From: CAIWHR01 sp963708855
GTDB lineage: Bacteria; Pseudomonadota; Gammaproteobacteria; Burkholderiales; Casimicrobiaceae
NCBI GenBank assembly: GCA_963708855.1
Contig: CAVPUM010000018.1
Span: forward strand, 1 to 64,000
Direction of reading: 5' to 3'
Length of the DNA stretch: 64,000 bases
Shown here: positions 29,203 to 37,804 of the stretch, piece by piece
Layout of the letters: each line of letters opens with the position of its first letter
How positions within the stretch are numbered: the stretch's first letter is position 1
Position numbers and translations under genes: made by a program
Notes under the pieces: generated by a model
What the model was told of the DNA's origin: nothing
Seen by the model: the letters and a program-made list of their open reading frames with translations, nothing else
Database searches by the model: none

Positions 29203-30525
29203 GTGGCCACGACCAACCCGGCTCTGAAGACAGGATCCAAGTACGCCGATCTCAAGCGGCGGCTGTGGTTCCTGCTGGGCGCGCTCATCGTGTACCGGAT
29301 CGGCACGCACATCCCGGTGCCGGGCATCAACTCGTCCGTGCTGGACGAGCTGTTCCGCTCGCAGCAGGGCGGCATCCTCGGCCTGTTCAACGTGTTTTCC
29401 GGCGGCGCCCTGCAGCGGTTCTCGATCCTCGCGCTCGGCATCATGCCGTACATCTCGGCGTCGATCATCATGCAGCTCTGCACGGTGGTCGTCCCGTCGC
29501 TCGAGGCGATCAAGAAGGAAGGCGAAGCCGGACGCCGCAAGATCACGCAGTACACCCGTTACGCGACGCTCGGCCTCGCGTTCTTCCAGGCGCTCGGCAT
29601 CTCGGTCGCGCTGGAGGCGCAGGCGGGCCTCGTGCTCGAACCGGGCCTCGCCTTCCGCCTCATTACCGCCGTGACGCTGGTCACCGGCACGATGTTCCTG
29701 ATGTGGCTCGGCGAGCAGATCACGGAGCGCGGCCTGGGCAACGGCATCTCGCTGCTGATCTTCGCCGGGATCGCCGCGGGCCTGCCCAGCGCGATCGGCC
29801 AGACGCTCGAGCAGCTCAATACCGGCGCCTATTCGATACCGCTGGTGCTGGGCATCGCCGCCCTCGTGATCGCGTGACCGCCTTCGTCGTCTTCGTCGAG
29901 CGCGCGCTGCGCAAGATCCTGGTCAATTACGCGAAGCGCCAGGTCGGCAACAAGGTCTACCAGGGCCAGAGCTCGCATCTGCCGCTCAAGCTCAACATGG
30001 CCGGGGTCATCCCGCCCATCTTCGCGTCGTCGATCATCCTGTTCCCGGCCACGCTCGCGTCGTGGTTCGGCGCCGGCGAGGGAACGATCTGGCTGCGCGA
30101 CCTCGCGGCGGCCCTCGGCCCGGGGCAGCCCGTGCACGAGATCCTGTACGCGAGCGCGATCATCTTCTTCTGCTTCTTCTACACGGCGCTGCAGTACAAC
30201 CCGAAGGAGACCGCGGAGAACCTGAAGAAGAGCGGCGCGTTCATTCCCGGCTACCGGCCCGGCGACCAGACGGCCAAGTACATCGAGAAGATCACGCTGC
30301 GGCTGACGCTGCTGGGTTCGCTCTACCTGGTCGATCGTGTGCTTCATCCCGAATTTCCTGATCGCGTGGAAAAACGTGCCGTTCTACTTCGGCGGCACGT
30401 CGCTCCTGATCATCGTCGTGGTCACCATGGACTTCATGACGCAGGTGCAGGCCTACATGATGTCGCAGCAGTACGAGAGCCTGCTGAAGAAGGCGAATTT
30501 CAAGGGTGGGTTGCCCACGCGCTGA
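29203..30525 (+). CDS. secY: Protein translocase subunit SecY (two one-base indels)
   Basis: SecY is the channel of the Sec translocon with ten transmembrane helices. The GTG start at 29203 gives ATTNPALKTGSKYADLKRRL. The plug and pore-ring region lies around SSVLDELFRSQQGGILGLFN, and helix sequences follow throughout. A base is missing near 29876 (after ALVIA) and an extra A lies near 30335 (after SLYLV). Correcting both gives a continuous protein of 440 residues ending NFKGGLPTR. The stop overlaps the infA ATG by one base. Confidence 0.97.
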
Positions 30526-30743
30526 TGTCGAAGGAAGACACGATCCAGATGCAGGGCGAGATCCTGGAAATGCTGCCGAACGCAACGTTCCGGGTGAAGT
30601 TGGAGAACGGGCACGTGGTGCTGGGGCATATCTCGGGCAAGATGCGGATGCACTACATCAAGATACTGCCGGGCGACAAGGTGACGGTGGATCTGACGCC
30701 GTACGATCTGACCCGGGCGCGGATCATTTTCCGCGCGAAATGA
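30525..30743 (+). CDS. infA: Translation initiation factor IF-1
   Basis: IF-1 occupies the ribosomal A site during initiation. The 72-residue protein has the S1/OB fold sequence MSKEDTIQMQGEILEMLPNA and ends DLTRARIIFRAK. The ATG at 30525 shares a base with the secY stop (TGATG). In betaproteobacteria infA commonly lies between secY and rpmJ, as here. There is no sign of a separate promoter. Confidence 0.96.
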   Translation: MSKEDTIQMQGEILEMLPNATFRVKLENGHVVLGHISGKMRMHYIKILPGDKVTVDLTPYDLTRARIIFRAK

Positions 30744-30761
30744 CAGGCAAGGGGTGGCGAC

Positions 30762-30875
30762 ATGAAGGTTCTGGCTTCGGTGAAGAAGATCTGCCGCAAC
30801 TGCAAGATCATCCGGCGCAACGGCGTCGTGCGGGTCATCTGCACGGATCCGCGGCACAAGCAGCGGCAAGGCTGA
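30762..30875 (+). CDS. rpmJ: 50S ribosomal protein L36
   Basis: This is the smallest ribosomal protein, 37 residues: MKVLASVKKICRNCKIIRR and then GVVRVICTDPRHKQRQG. The four zinc ligands C11, C14, C27 and H32 are present, so it is the zinc-binding (C+) form. AAGGGGTGG lies before the ATG. It is positioned between infA and rpsM, opening the alpha block. Confidence 0.95.
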   Translation: MKVLASVKKICRNCKIIRRNGVVRVICTDPRHKQRQG

Positions 30876-30902
30876 CCAACTCGTATTCGACAGGGTAGAA
30901 CA

Positions 30903-31286
30903 ATGGCCCGTATTGCAGGCGTCAACATTCCCAACCACCAGCACGCGGAGATCGCGCTGACGGCGGTGTACGGCATCGGCCGTCCGCGCGCCAAGGCGAT
31001 TTGCGTCGCGGCCGGGATCAAGGGCACGGCGAAGATCAAGGACCTGTCCGATGCGGACATGGACCGGCTGCGCGAGCAGTTGCAGAAGTTCACCGTCGAA
31101 GGCGATCTGCGGCGCGAGGTGACGATGAGCATCAAGCGGCTGATGGATCTCGGCTGCTACCGGGGCGTCCGCCATCGCCGCGGACTGCCGGTGCGCGGCC
31201 AGCGCACGCGCACCAACGCGCGCACGCGCAAGGGCCCGAAGAAGTCGCGCTCGGGCATGAGCAAGCCGGCGCCGACCTCCAAGTAA
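30903..31286 (+). CDS. rpsM: 30S ribosomal protein S13
   Basis: S13 bridges the two subunits and contacts tRNA. The 127-residue product begins MARIAGVNIPNHQHAEIALT and contains the HhH-like TAVYGIGRPRAKAICVAAGI and the C-terminal RGLPVRGQRTRTNARTRKGP. The tail SRSGMSKPAPTSK is a little longer than in E. coli. rpsK starts 19 bases later. Confidence 0.97.
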   Translation: MARIAGVNIPNHQHAEIALTAVYGIGRPRAKAICVAAGIKGTAKIKDLSDADMDRLREQLQKFTVEGDLRREVTMSIKRLMDLGCYRGVRHRRGLPVRGQRTRTNARTRKGPKKSRSGMSKPAPTSK

Positions 31287-31305
31287 CGCGGAAGGACAGG
31301 ACAGA

Positions 31306-31713
31306 ATGGCAACAGCACCGCAGAACCCGAAGGCCGGCGCCCGTGTGCGCAAGAAGGTCAAGAAGAACGTCGCCGAAGGCATCGCGCACATCCACGCGTC
31401 GTTCAACAACACGATCATCACGATCACCGACCGGCAGGGCAACGCCCTCTCGTGGGCGACCTCCGGGGGCGCGGGCTTCAAGGGCTCGCGCAAGTCGACG
31501 CCGTTCGCCGCGCAGGTGGCGGCCGAGAAGGCCGGCCGCGTCGCGGTCGAATGCGGCATCAAGAACCTCGAGGTTCGCATCAAGGGCCCCGGCCCGGGCC
31601 GCGAGTCCGCCGTGCGCGCGCTGAATGCGCTCGGCATCAAGATCACGAGCATTTCGGACGTGACGCCGATTCCGCACAACGGCTGCCGCCCGCCGAAGCG
31701 CCGCCGGATTTGA
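31306..31713 (+). CDS. rpsK: 30S ribosomal protein S11
   Basis: S11 forms part of the platform around the mRNA exit. The 135-residue protein has an N-terminal basic extension (MATAPQNPKAGARVRKKVKK), then HIHASFNNTIITITDRQGN and the conserved end VTPIPHNGCRPPKRRRI. Length and motifs are standard. rpsD follows after a 113-base gap where I recognise nothing. Confidence 0.97.
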   Translation: MATAPQNPKAGARVRKKVKKNVAEGIAHIHASFNNTIITITDRQGNALSWATSGGAGFKGSRKSTPFAAQVAAEKAGRVAVECGIKNLEVRIKGPGPGRESAVRALNALGIKITSISDVTPIPHNGCRPPKRRRI

Positions 31714-31826
31714 CGTCGGTCACGACACCAGGAGGCAGGTAGGCGGCGCGGCGACTGCGCTTCAGTTGCTCCCGGCTTCCCGACTTTTCACCGTTTCGCG
31801 TATTCACCGGATCACAGGACAGCAAA

Positions 31827-32450
31827 GTGGCTCGATACACCGGACCCAAATGTAAACTCGCGCGCAGGGAAGGCACCGACCTTTTCCTGAAGAGCGCGCG
31901 GCGCTCGCTCGACTCCAAGTGCAAGCTCGACACCAAGCCGGGCCAGCACGGGGTGAGGTCGGGGATGCGCATGTCGGACTACGGCAATCAGCTGCGCGAG
32001 AAGCAGAAGCTGCGCCGGACCTACGGCATCCTCGAACGGCAGTTCCGCCGCTACTTCGGCGAGGCCGCCCGGCGCAAGGGCTCGACGGGCACGAATCTGC
32101 TGCAATTGCTCGAGTCGCGCCTCGACAACGTCGTGTACCGGATGGGGCTCGGCTCGACGCGCGCCGAGGCGCGCCAGCTCGTCACGCACGGCTCGATCAC
32201 CGTCAACGGCAGGGTGCAGAACGTGCCGTCCGCGCTGGTCAAGACGGCGGACGTCGTCGGCGTGACCGAAAAGGCCAAGGGCCAGCTGCGGATCCAGGAC
32301 GCGCTGCAGCTCGCCGAAAAGGTCGGCTTCCCGTCCTGGGTCGAGGTCGACGTGAAGAAGATGGCCGGCACGTTCAAGGGCGCGCCGGATCGCTCGGAGT
32401 TTGGCCAGGACATCAATGAAAGCCTGGTGGTCGAGTTGTATTCGAAGTAA
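31827..32450 (+). CDS. rpsD: 30S ribosomal protein S4
   Basis: S4 is a primary assembly protein and the translational repressor of the alpha operon. The start is a GTG at 31827, giving ARYTGPKCKLARREGTDLF. The S4 RNA-binding domain appears in LESRLDNVVYRMGLGSTRAE and HGSITVNGRVQNVPS. The 207-residue length is normal. The 113-base upstream gap could hold regulatory structure; none was identified. Confidence 0.97.
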   Translation: MARYTGPKCKLARREGTDLFLKSARRSLDSKCKLDTKPGQHGVRSGMRMSDYGNQLREKQKLRRTYGILERQFRRYFGEAARRKGSTGTNLLQLLESRLDNVVYRMGLGSTRAEARQLVTHGSITVNGRVQNVPSALVKTADVVGVTEKAKGQLRIQDALQLAEKVGFPSWVEVDVKKMAGTFKGAPDRSEFGQDINESLVVELYSK

Positions 32451-32530
32451 ACGTCGGGCGTGGATTAGACCGCGACCGACACGTTGTCTTAATCGCGTGT
32501 TCCCGTCTTGAACCCGCATAAAGGTTCCGC

Positions 32531-33508
32531 ATGCAGAGCAATGTCCTGTTGAAACCGCGCATCATCGACGTGCAGTCCAGCTCGCCGTTCCACGCCAAGG
32601 TGGTGATGGAGCCGTTCGAGCGCGGGTACGGCCATACGCTGGGCAACGCGCTCCGGCGCGTGCTGCTCTCGTCGATGCCCGGGTATGCCCCGACCGAGGT
32701 CCGGATCACGGGCGTGCTGCACGAGTATTCGGCGCTCGACGGCGTGCAGGAGGATGTCGTCGACATCCTGCTCAATCTCAAGGGGGTCGTGCTGAAGCTG
32801 CACAATCGCGACCACGTCCTGCTGAAGCTCGCCAAGACCGGGGAAGGTCCGATCACGGCCGCGGACATCGAGCCCAACCACGACGTCGAGATCATCAATC
32901 CCGAGCACCTGATCGCGCATCTCACCGCCGGCGGCAAGATCGAGATGGAGATCAAGGTCGAAAAGGGCCGTGGCTACCAGCCGGCGACGGCGCGTGTGAA
33001 GCCGGATGGCGGGCGCACGATCGGCAGCATCCTGCTCGACGCGTCGTTCAGCCCGGTCCGTCGCGTGAGCTACGCGGTCGAGAGCGCGCGGGTCGAGCAG
33101 CGCACCGATCTCGACAAGCTGGTGCTGGACATCGAGACCAACGGCGTGGTCGAGCCCGAGCAGGCGGTTCGGTATGCCGCGTCCGTCCTGGTCGAGCAGT
33201 TGTCGGTCTTCGCGGACCTGCAGGGCACCGACCAGCCGGCCACCGAGCGTTCGTCGCCGCAGGTCGACCCGATCCTGCTGCGCCCGGTCGACGACCTCGA
33301 GTTGACGGTCCGCTCGGCGAACTGTCTCAAGGCGGAGAACATCTATTACATCGGCGACCTGATCCAGCGCACCGAGACGGAGCTGCTCAAGACCCCGAAC
33401 CTCGGCCGCAAGTCGCTGAACGAGATCAAGGAAGTGCTCGCTTCGCGCGGGCTGTCGCTGGGCATGAAACTCGAGAACTGGCCTCCGGCTGGTCTTGACC
33501 GCCCCTAA
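32531..33508 (+). CDS. rpoA: RNA polymerase alpha subunit
   Basis: Alpha dimerises to assemble core polymerase, and its C-terminal domain contacts UP elements and activators. The 325-residue protein has the N-terminal domain with EPFERGYGHTLGNALRRVLL and the alpha-CTD with NCLKAENIYYIGDLIQRTE and LKTPNLGRKSLNEIKEVL, including the DNA-contacting arginine and lysine region. It lies 80 bases after rpsD and 38 before rplQ, the conserved alpha-operon order. Confidence 0.98.
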   Translation: MQSNVLLKPRIIDVQSSSPFHAKVVMEPFERGYGHTLGNALRRVLLSSMPGYAPTEVRITGVLHEYSALDGVQEDVVDILLNLKGVVLKLHNRDHVLLKLAKTGEGPITAADIEPNHDVEIINPEHLIAHLTAGGKIEMEIKVEKGRGYQPATARVKPDGGRTIGSILLDASFSPVRRVSYAVESARVEQRTDLDKLVLDIETNGVVEPEQAVRYAASVLVEQLSVFADLQGTDQPATERSSPQVDPILLRPVDDLELTVRSANCLKAENIYYIGDLIQRTETELLKTPNLGRKSLNEIKEVLASRGLSLGMKLENWPPAGLDRP

Positions 33509-33546
33509 TTCTCGCCCCCGCGCGCGAAAACGAAGGAAGCAGAAAC

Positions 33547-33936
33547 ATGCGCCACCGCCACGGCTTGCGGAAACTGAACCGCACGAGCAGCCATCGCCTC
33601 GCGATGCTGCGCAACATGACCAACTCGCTGCTCACGCACGAGGTCATCCGGACCACGCTGCCCAAAGCCAAGGAGCTGCGCCGGGTTGCGGAGCCGATGA
33701 TCACGCTCGCCAAGGAGCCGACACTCGCCAATCGGCGGCTGGCCTTCAACCGGCTGCGCGATCGCGACGTCGTCACCAAGCTGTTCAACGAGCTCGGCCC
33801 GCGCTACAAGGCGCGCCCGGGGGGCTATCTGCGCATCCTCAAATTCGGCTTCCGGGTGGGGGACAAGGCGCCGATGGCGCTCGTGGAGCTGGTGGACCGC
33901 CCGGAACAGGCTCCGGCCGAGCCCAAGACCGAATAG
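33547..33936 (+). CDS. rplQ: 50S ribosomal protein L17
   Basis: L17 lies near the tunnel exit. The 129-residue product begins MRHRHGLRKLNRTSSHRLAM with the typical LRNMTNSLLTHEVIRTTL and the KLFNELGPRYKARPGGYLRI end. The last residues (PEQAPAEPKTE) form a short acidic tail. It ends the ribosomal block and is followed by an intrinsic terminator. Confidence 0.97.
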   Translation: MRHRHGLRKLNRTSSHRLAMLRNMTNSLLTHEVIRTTLPKAKELRRVAEPMITLAKEPTLANRRLAFNRLRDRDVVTKLFNELGPRYKARPGGYLRILKFGFRVGDKAPMALVELVDRPEQAPAEPKTE

Positions 33937-33960
33937 CACCGTCACGGCGGAGGAAATATA

Positions 33961-33986
33961 GCCGGGCCCTGCGCCCGGTTTTTTTT
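33961..33986 (+). terminator. Rho-independent terminator after rplQ
   Basis: Stem CCGGGC/GCCCGG (33962-33967 with 33973-33978), five-base loop, then eight T (33979-33986), preceded by an A-rich stretch. It is the strongest intrinsic terminator in the window and closes the S10-spc-alpha run 25 bases after rplQ. Confidence 0.92.
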
Positions 33987-34058
33987 CGTGCTATGCGCCA
34001 GTGCACATGGGGAGGCGTCATGGGATCGACCCCCGGCGGCGCGCACGGCCACTGCCAG

Positions 34059-34097
34059 CGCGTCCGCGACGCGTCGCCGCGGCGCGTCGCGGACGCG
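34059..34097. repeat. 15-bp GC palindrome upstream of asnS
   Basis: Arms 34059-34073 and 34083-34097 pair perfectly around a nine-base loop and are built from GACGCG and CCGCGAC units. A possible -10 (TATCAT, about 34106-34111) follows directly, without a convincing -35. It may be an operator, part of a leader hairpin, or a chance GC structure, 89 bases before the asnS start. Confidence 0.6.
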
Positions 34098-34185
34098 TCC
34101 TCCGGTATCATATCGCGCCCACTCGCGACGCCGGGCTGCCGGCCAATTCGGCGCGGGGCAATCATTCATTGAGCAAGGGCTTGCG

Positions 34186-35586
34186 ATGACCTTTCTGACT
34201 TGTGCGGAGATTCTCGCGGGGCGGGCGCCGAAGGACTCGCCGGTCACCCTCAGGGGCTGGGTGCGCACGCGGCGCGATTCCAAGGCCGGCATCTCGTTCG
34301 TCCACCTTTCCGACGGTTCCTGTTTTCATCCCGTTCAGGTCGTCGCGGCCAATTCGCTGCCCAACTACGCGGACGAGGTTTTGCATCTCACGGCCGGTTG
34401 CGCGGTGGAGGCGGTCGGAACGATCGTGCCGTCGCCGGCGAAAGGGCAGCCCTTCGAGATGCAGGCTGGTTCGATCAGGATAGTCGGCTGGGTCGAGGAC
34501 CCGGACACCTACCCCATCCAGCCGAAGCCGCACACGCTCGAGTTCCTGCGCGAAGTCGCCCATTTGCGGCCGCGCACGAACGTCATCGGCGCGGTGACGC
34601 GCGTGCGTCACACGATCGCGCAGTCGATCCACCGGTTTTTCCACGAGCAGGGCTTCGTGTGGGTGAACACGCCCATCATCACGACATCGGATGCGGAAGG
34701 GGCCGGCGAGCTGTTCCGCGTTTCGACGCTGGATCTCGCGAACCTGCCGCGCAGACCGGAGGGGAAGGTCGACTACACGCAGGATTTCTTCGGGCGCGAA
34801 ACGTTCCTCACGGTGTCGGGGCAATTGAACGTCGAGGCCTACTGCATGGCGCTGTCCAGGGTCTACACGTTCGGGCCGACGTTCCGCGCGGAGAATTCGA
34901 ACACCAGCCGGCACCTCGCGGAATTCTGGATGATCGAGCCGGAGATCGCCTTCGCCGATCTGGCCGACAATGCGACGCTGGCGGAGGCGCTGCTGAAGCA
35001 CATTTTCCGGACGGTGCTGGACGAGCGAGCGGACGACATGGCCTTTTTCGAGGAGCGCATCGAGAAGGGCGTCATTGCCAAGCTGCAGGGCATCGTCGAC
35101 TCGGAGTTCGTGCGGATGGACTACACCGAGGCGATACGCGTCCTCGAGCGCGCGAAGCAGAAGTTCGAATTTCCGGTCAGATGGGGCATCGACCTGCAAT
35201 CCGAGCACGAGCGCTACGTTTCCGAGAAACATGCCGGCAAGCCGGTCGTGCTGATGAACTATCCGAAGGATATCAAGGCCTTCTACATGCGGTTGAACGA
35301 TGACGATCGCACCGTCGCGGCGATGGATGTGCTCGCGCCCGGAATCGGGGAGATCATCGGCGGCAGCCAGCGCGAAGAGCGGCTCGGTGTCCTCGATGCC
35401 CGGATGGCCGAGGCGGGGATGGACCGCGAGCACTACGGCTGGTATCGCGACCTGCGCCGGTACGGCACGGTCCCGCATGCGGGCTTCGGTCTCGGCTTCG
35501 AGCGCACCGTTGCCTACGTTACCGGCCTTTCCAACGTGCGCGACGTCATTCCGTTCCCCCGAACGCCGGGGAATGCGCGGTATTGA
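34186..35586 (+). CDS. asnS: Asparaginyl-tRNA synthetase
   Basis: This class IIb enzyme charges tRNA-Asn. The 466-residue protein has an N-terminal OB-fold anticodon-binding domain (LRGWVRTRRDSKAGISFVHL). The catalytic core has motif 2 around FGPTFRAENSNTSRHLAEFW and motif 3 GFGLGFERTVAYVTG. The AsnRS-like FLTVSGQLNVEAYCMALSRV supports Asn over Asp specificity. The ATG at 34186 was chosen over upstream in-frame ATGs, which would read through the palindrome. No terminator is visible before the convergent gene at 35649. Confidence 0.95.
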   Translation: MTFLTCAEILAGRAPKDSPVTLRGWVRTRRDSKAGISFVHLSDGSCFHPVQVVAANSLPNYADEVLHLTAGCAVEAVGTIVPSPAKGQPFEMQAGSIRIVGWVEDPDTYPIQPKPHTLEFLREVAHLRPRTNVIGAVTRVRHTIAQSIHRFFHEQGFVWVNTPIITTSDAEGAGELFRVSTLDLANLPRRPEGKVDYTQDFFGRETFLTVSGQLNVEAYCMALSRVYTFGPTFRAENSNTSRHLAEFWMIEPEIAFADLADNATLAEALLKHIFRTVLDERADDMAFFEERIEKGVIAKLQGIVDSEFVRMDYTEAIRVLERAKQKFEFPVRWGIDLQSEHERYVSEKHAGKPVVLMNYPKDIKAFYMRLNDDDRTVAAMDVLAPGIGEIIGGSQREERLGVLDARMAEAGMDREHYGWYRDLRRYGTVPHAGFGLGFERTVAYVTGLSNVRDVIPFPRTPGNARY

Positions 35587-35648
35587 GCGTCTGCCGAATC
35601 GACCAGGGCAGCCACGACCGGGCGAACTGCGCGGCGGAGCCTTTCCGA

Positions 35649-36908
35649 TCAGGCTGCGGACGGCTTGGGCGGCAGGGCGATCCGGTGGTCGATGCTGTAC
35701 AGGTAATCGCGGAAGACATGCTCCGCGTCCAGCAACTGATAGCTGCCATCGGGCAGACGGTGCGTCGTGTCCTTGAGCCGGTAGGTATTCTGGCCGCAGG
35801 TCCAGCAATCGAAGTTGCGCATGTGCGTGCACAGGCAGGTCTTGTCCCGGACGGACAGGTTCTTTCCGTCCGGGTGCTTTTCCAGCTCGCGATTGTAGGC
35901 CTCGTGATACGAGCAATTGCCTGACGCGTCGAGGAGGTAACCGTAGGCCTCGCAGTTGGGCCGGATGCCGGAACCTATGGCCGGGCTTCCCTTCAGCATG
36001 CGCATCGGGTAGCCCGTCGGCGAAATGAGATTGACCTCGATGTCGTCCTCGTCGGCCTTCAGATACTCCTGCTTGATCTTGTCGGGCAGGCCGCATTCCC
36101 GGGTGGCGGTGAAGCGCGTGGCGACCTGCACCGCCGCGGCGCCGGCTTCGAGGAACTCCACCGCGTCGCTGCCGGTGAAGATCCCGCCCGCCGGGATAAC
36201 GGGAATGTCCAGCCGCTCCTGCGCGAGGTACCGGTGGATCTCGTTCACGATGGCCTTGAGGTCGTACTGCGCCCAGTCGAGGCCGAAGCCGAGATGCCCG
36301 CCGGCGAGCGGTCCTTCCACGATGATGTAGTCGGGCAGGCGGTCGAGGCGCGCACTCTTGCGCAGGAACAGCAGCAGCGCACGCAGGGAAGAAACGATGA
36401 TGCCGAACTTCACGTCGCGAAACCGCGGATGATCCTCCACCAGTGCGAGGGATCCCAGGTGCAGTCCGGCGCTCAGCGTAATGCCGTCGATGCCGCCGTC
36501 CATCGCCGACGCGAGGCGCACGCGCAGCGTGTCGCGCGGGCTGCCCATGGTGAGCTTTTCCATGCAGTTGATGAAGATCAGGCCATCGCCCTGCTTGGCC
36601 TCCATGGTCCTGCCCACGTGCAGCCTCGTCGCCTCGGCCAGCCGCTCGAGATCAAATTGCACCACCGACTTGTCGGCATTGAAGATGTTGTACTTGTATT
36701 TTTTCTGTTTCTCGCTCACGAACCCGGTCTTGAAGCGCCGGTCGGAAACCGCGGGAACCATCGCGTCGGAAATGTGGCCGATTCCGCCGAGCCGGGCCGC
36801 GACGAGTGCCAGCTCGGCGGTGGAAATGTCGACACCCATCCCCCCGGTCACGATCGGTACCAGCTCCTTGTTCCCGAGCCGCAACCGGAAATCATCGACG
36901 CGCTTCAT
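35649..36908 (-). CDS. Nitronate monooxygenase / enoyl-reductase-like FMN protein with Cys-rich tail
   Basis: This is an FMN TIM-barrel protein of the NMO/FabK superfamily, 419 residues. It begins with VPIVTGGMGVDISTAELALV. The phosphate-binding part is IPVIPAGGIFTGSDAVEFLE followed by GAAAVQVATRFTATRECGLP. GGHLGFGLDWAQ is near the usual catalytic site. Residues after about 325 form an extension with at least seven cysteines, including CLCTH and DCWTCGQ, beyond the minimal NMO core, so it may bind a metal or Fe-S cluster. The exact substrate is unknown. The ATG abuts dispersed repeat copy 3. Confidence 0.75.
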   Translation of the reverse strand: MKRVDDFRLRLGNKELVPIVTGGMGVDISTAELALVAARLGGIGHISDAMVPAVSDRRFKTGFVSEKQKKYKYNIFNADKSVVQFDLERLAEATRLHVGRTMEAKQGDGLIFINCMEKLTMGSPRDTLRVRLASAMDGGIDGITLSAGLHLGSLALVEDHPRFRDVKFGIIVSSLRALLLFLRKSARLDRLPDYIIVEGPLAGGHLGFGLDWAQYDLKAIVNEIHRYLAQERLDIPVIPAGGIFTGSDAVEFLEAGAAAVQVATRFTATRECGLPDKIKQEYLKADEDDIEVNLISPTGYPMRMLKGSPAIGSGIRPNCEAYGYLLDASGNCSYHEAYNRELEKHPDGKNLSVRDKTCLCTHMRNFDCWTCGQNTYRLKDTTHRLPDGSYQLLDAEHVFRDYLYSIDHRIALPPKPSAA

Positions 36909-36985
36909 CAGTGCCCGCCCGGCCGCCCGAAGGGCACTGACTGCCCCCGCGGGGGGCAGCGAACGCAGTGAGCGTGGGGGTCGTT
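36909..36985 (-). repeat. Dispersed structured repeat, copy 3 (minus strand)
   Basis: On the minus strand it reads CCCACGCTCACTGCGTTCGC, then a CCCCCC-GC-GGGGG hairpin, then a stem with arms CAGTGCCC and GGGCACTG (plus-strand 36909-36916 and 36932-36939) that ends exactly at the ATG of the nitronate-monooxygenase gene. It has the same order of parts as copies 1 and 2, and again lies in sense orientation just before a start codon. Confidence 0.87.
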
Positions 36986-37002
36986 CATTTCGGGAGTCTG
37001 CC

Positions 37003-37788
37003 TCAAGCCGCGACGGCGACCTTCAAGGCCTCGACACGGATCTCCTCGGTGAGGCGCGCCTTCAGCGCCGAGAATTCAGGCGTGGTCTTCACCGTGTAGA
37101 GCCGCGGATGCGGCAGGTCGACGGCAACTTCGGCCTTGATCCGCCCAGGCCGCGCGCTCATCACGATGACGCGCCCCGCCATGAAGATCGCCTCCTCGAT
37201 ATCGTGCGTGACGAAGAGGACGGTCTTCTGCTCCGCCTCCCAGATGCCGAGCAGCAGTTCCTGCATCAGCGAACGGGTCTGGTTGTCGAGCGCGCCGAAG
37301 GGCTCGTCGAGCAGCAGGATCTTCGGGTCGTTCGCGAGCGCGCGGGCAATGGCCGTGCGCTGCTGCATGCCGCCGGAGAGCATCTTCGGATAATGGTGCT
37401 CGAAGCCGGCGAGCCCGACGCGTTCGACGTAATGCGCGGCGATCTCGTCCTGCCGCGCCTGTGGCATCGCCTTCTCGCGCAGGCCGAAGCAGATGTTCTC
37501 GCGGACGGTGAGCCACGGGAACAGCGTGTACGACTGGAACACCATGCCGCGGTCGGCGCCCGGCGCGGCGACCGGCGTGCCGTCCAGCACCACGCGGCCG
37601 GTCGTCGGCGTGTCGAGACCGGCGACGATGCGCAGCAGCGTCGACTTGCCGCAACCGGATGGCCCGAGGATCGTGATGAAGTCGTTGTCCCGAACCTTGA
37701 GCGCGGTCGGCTGCAGCGCAACGGTGGGCGCGCCGCCGCGCACGCCGGGAAATGTCCGGCCGACGCCCTCGATCGCGAGCTTGCTCAT
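37003..37788 (-). CDS. ABC transporter ATPase, nitrate/sulfonate/taurine type
   Basis: 261 residues with Walker A GPSGCGKST, the signature LSGGMQQRTAIARAL, and Walker B KILLLDEPFGALDNQTR followed by the switch His (FVTHDIEEAI). The family (SsuB/TauB/NrtD) powers uptake with a two-helix-bundle permease and a periplasmic binding protein, both encoded next to it. The ATG at 37788 (MSKLAIEGV) fits the family better than the one 24 bases upstream. The permease stop lies 16 bases upstream. Confidence 0.88.
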   Translation of the reverse strand: MSKLAIEGVGRTFPGVRGGAPTVALQPTALKVRDNDFITILGPSGCGKSTLLRIVAGLDTPTTGRVVLDGTPVAAPGADRGMVFQSYTLFPWLTVRENICFGLREKAMPQARQDEIAAHYVERVGLAGFEHHYPKMLSGGMQQRTAIARALANDPKILLLDEPFGALDNQTRSLMQELLLGIWEAEQKTVLFVTHDIEEAIFMAGRVIVMSARPGRIKAEVAVDLPHPRLYTVKTTPEFSALKARLTEEIRVEALKVAVAA

Positions 37789-37804
37789 CGGGCTCCCCGC
37801 GCGC

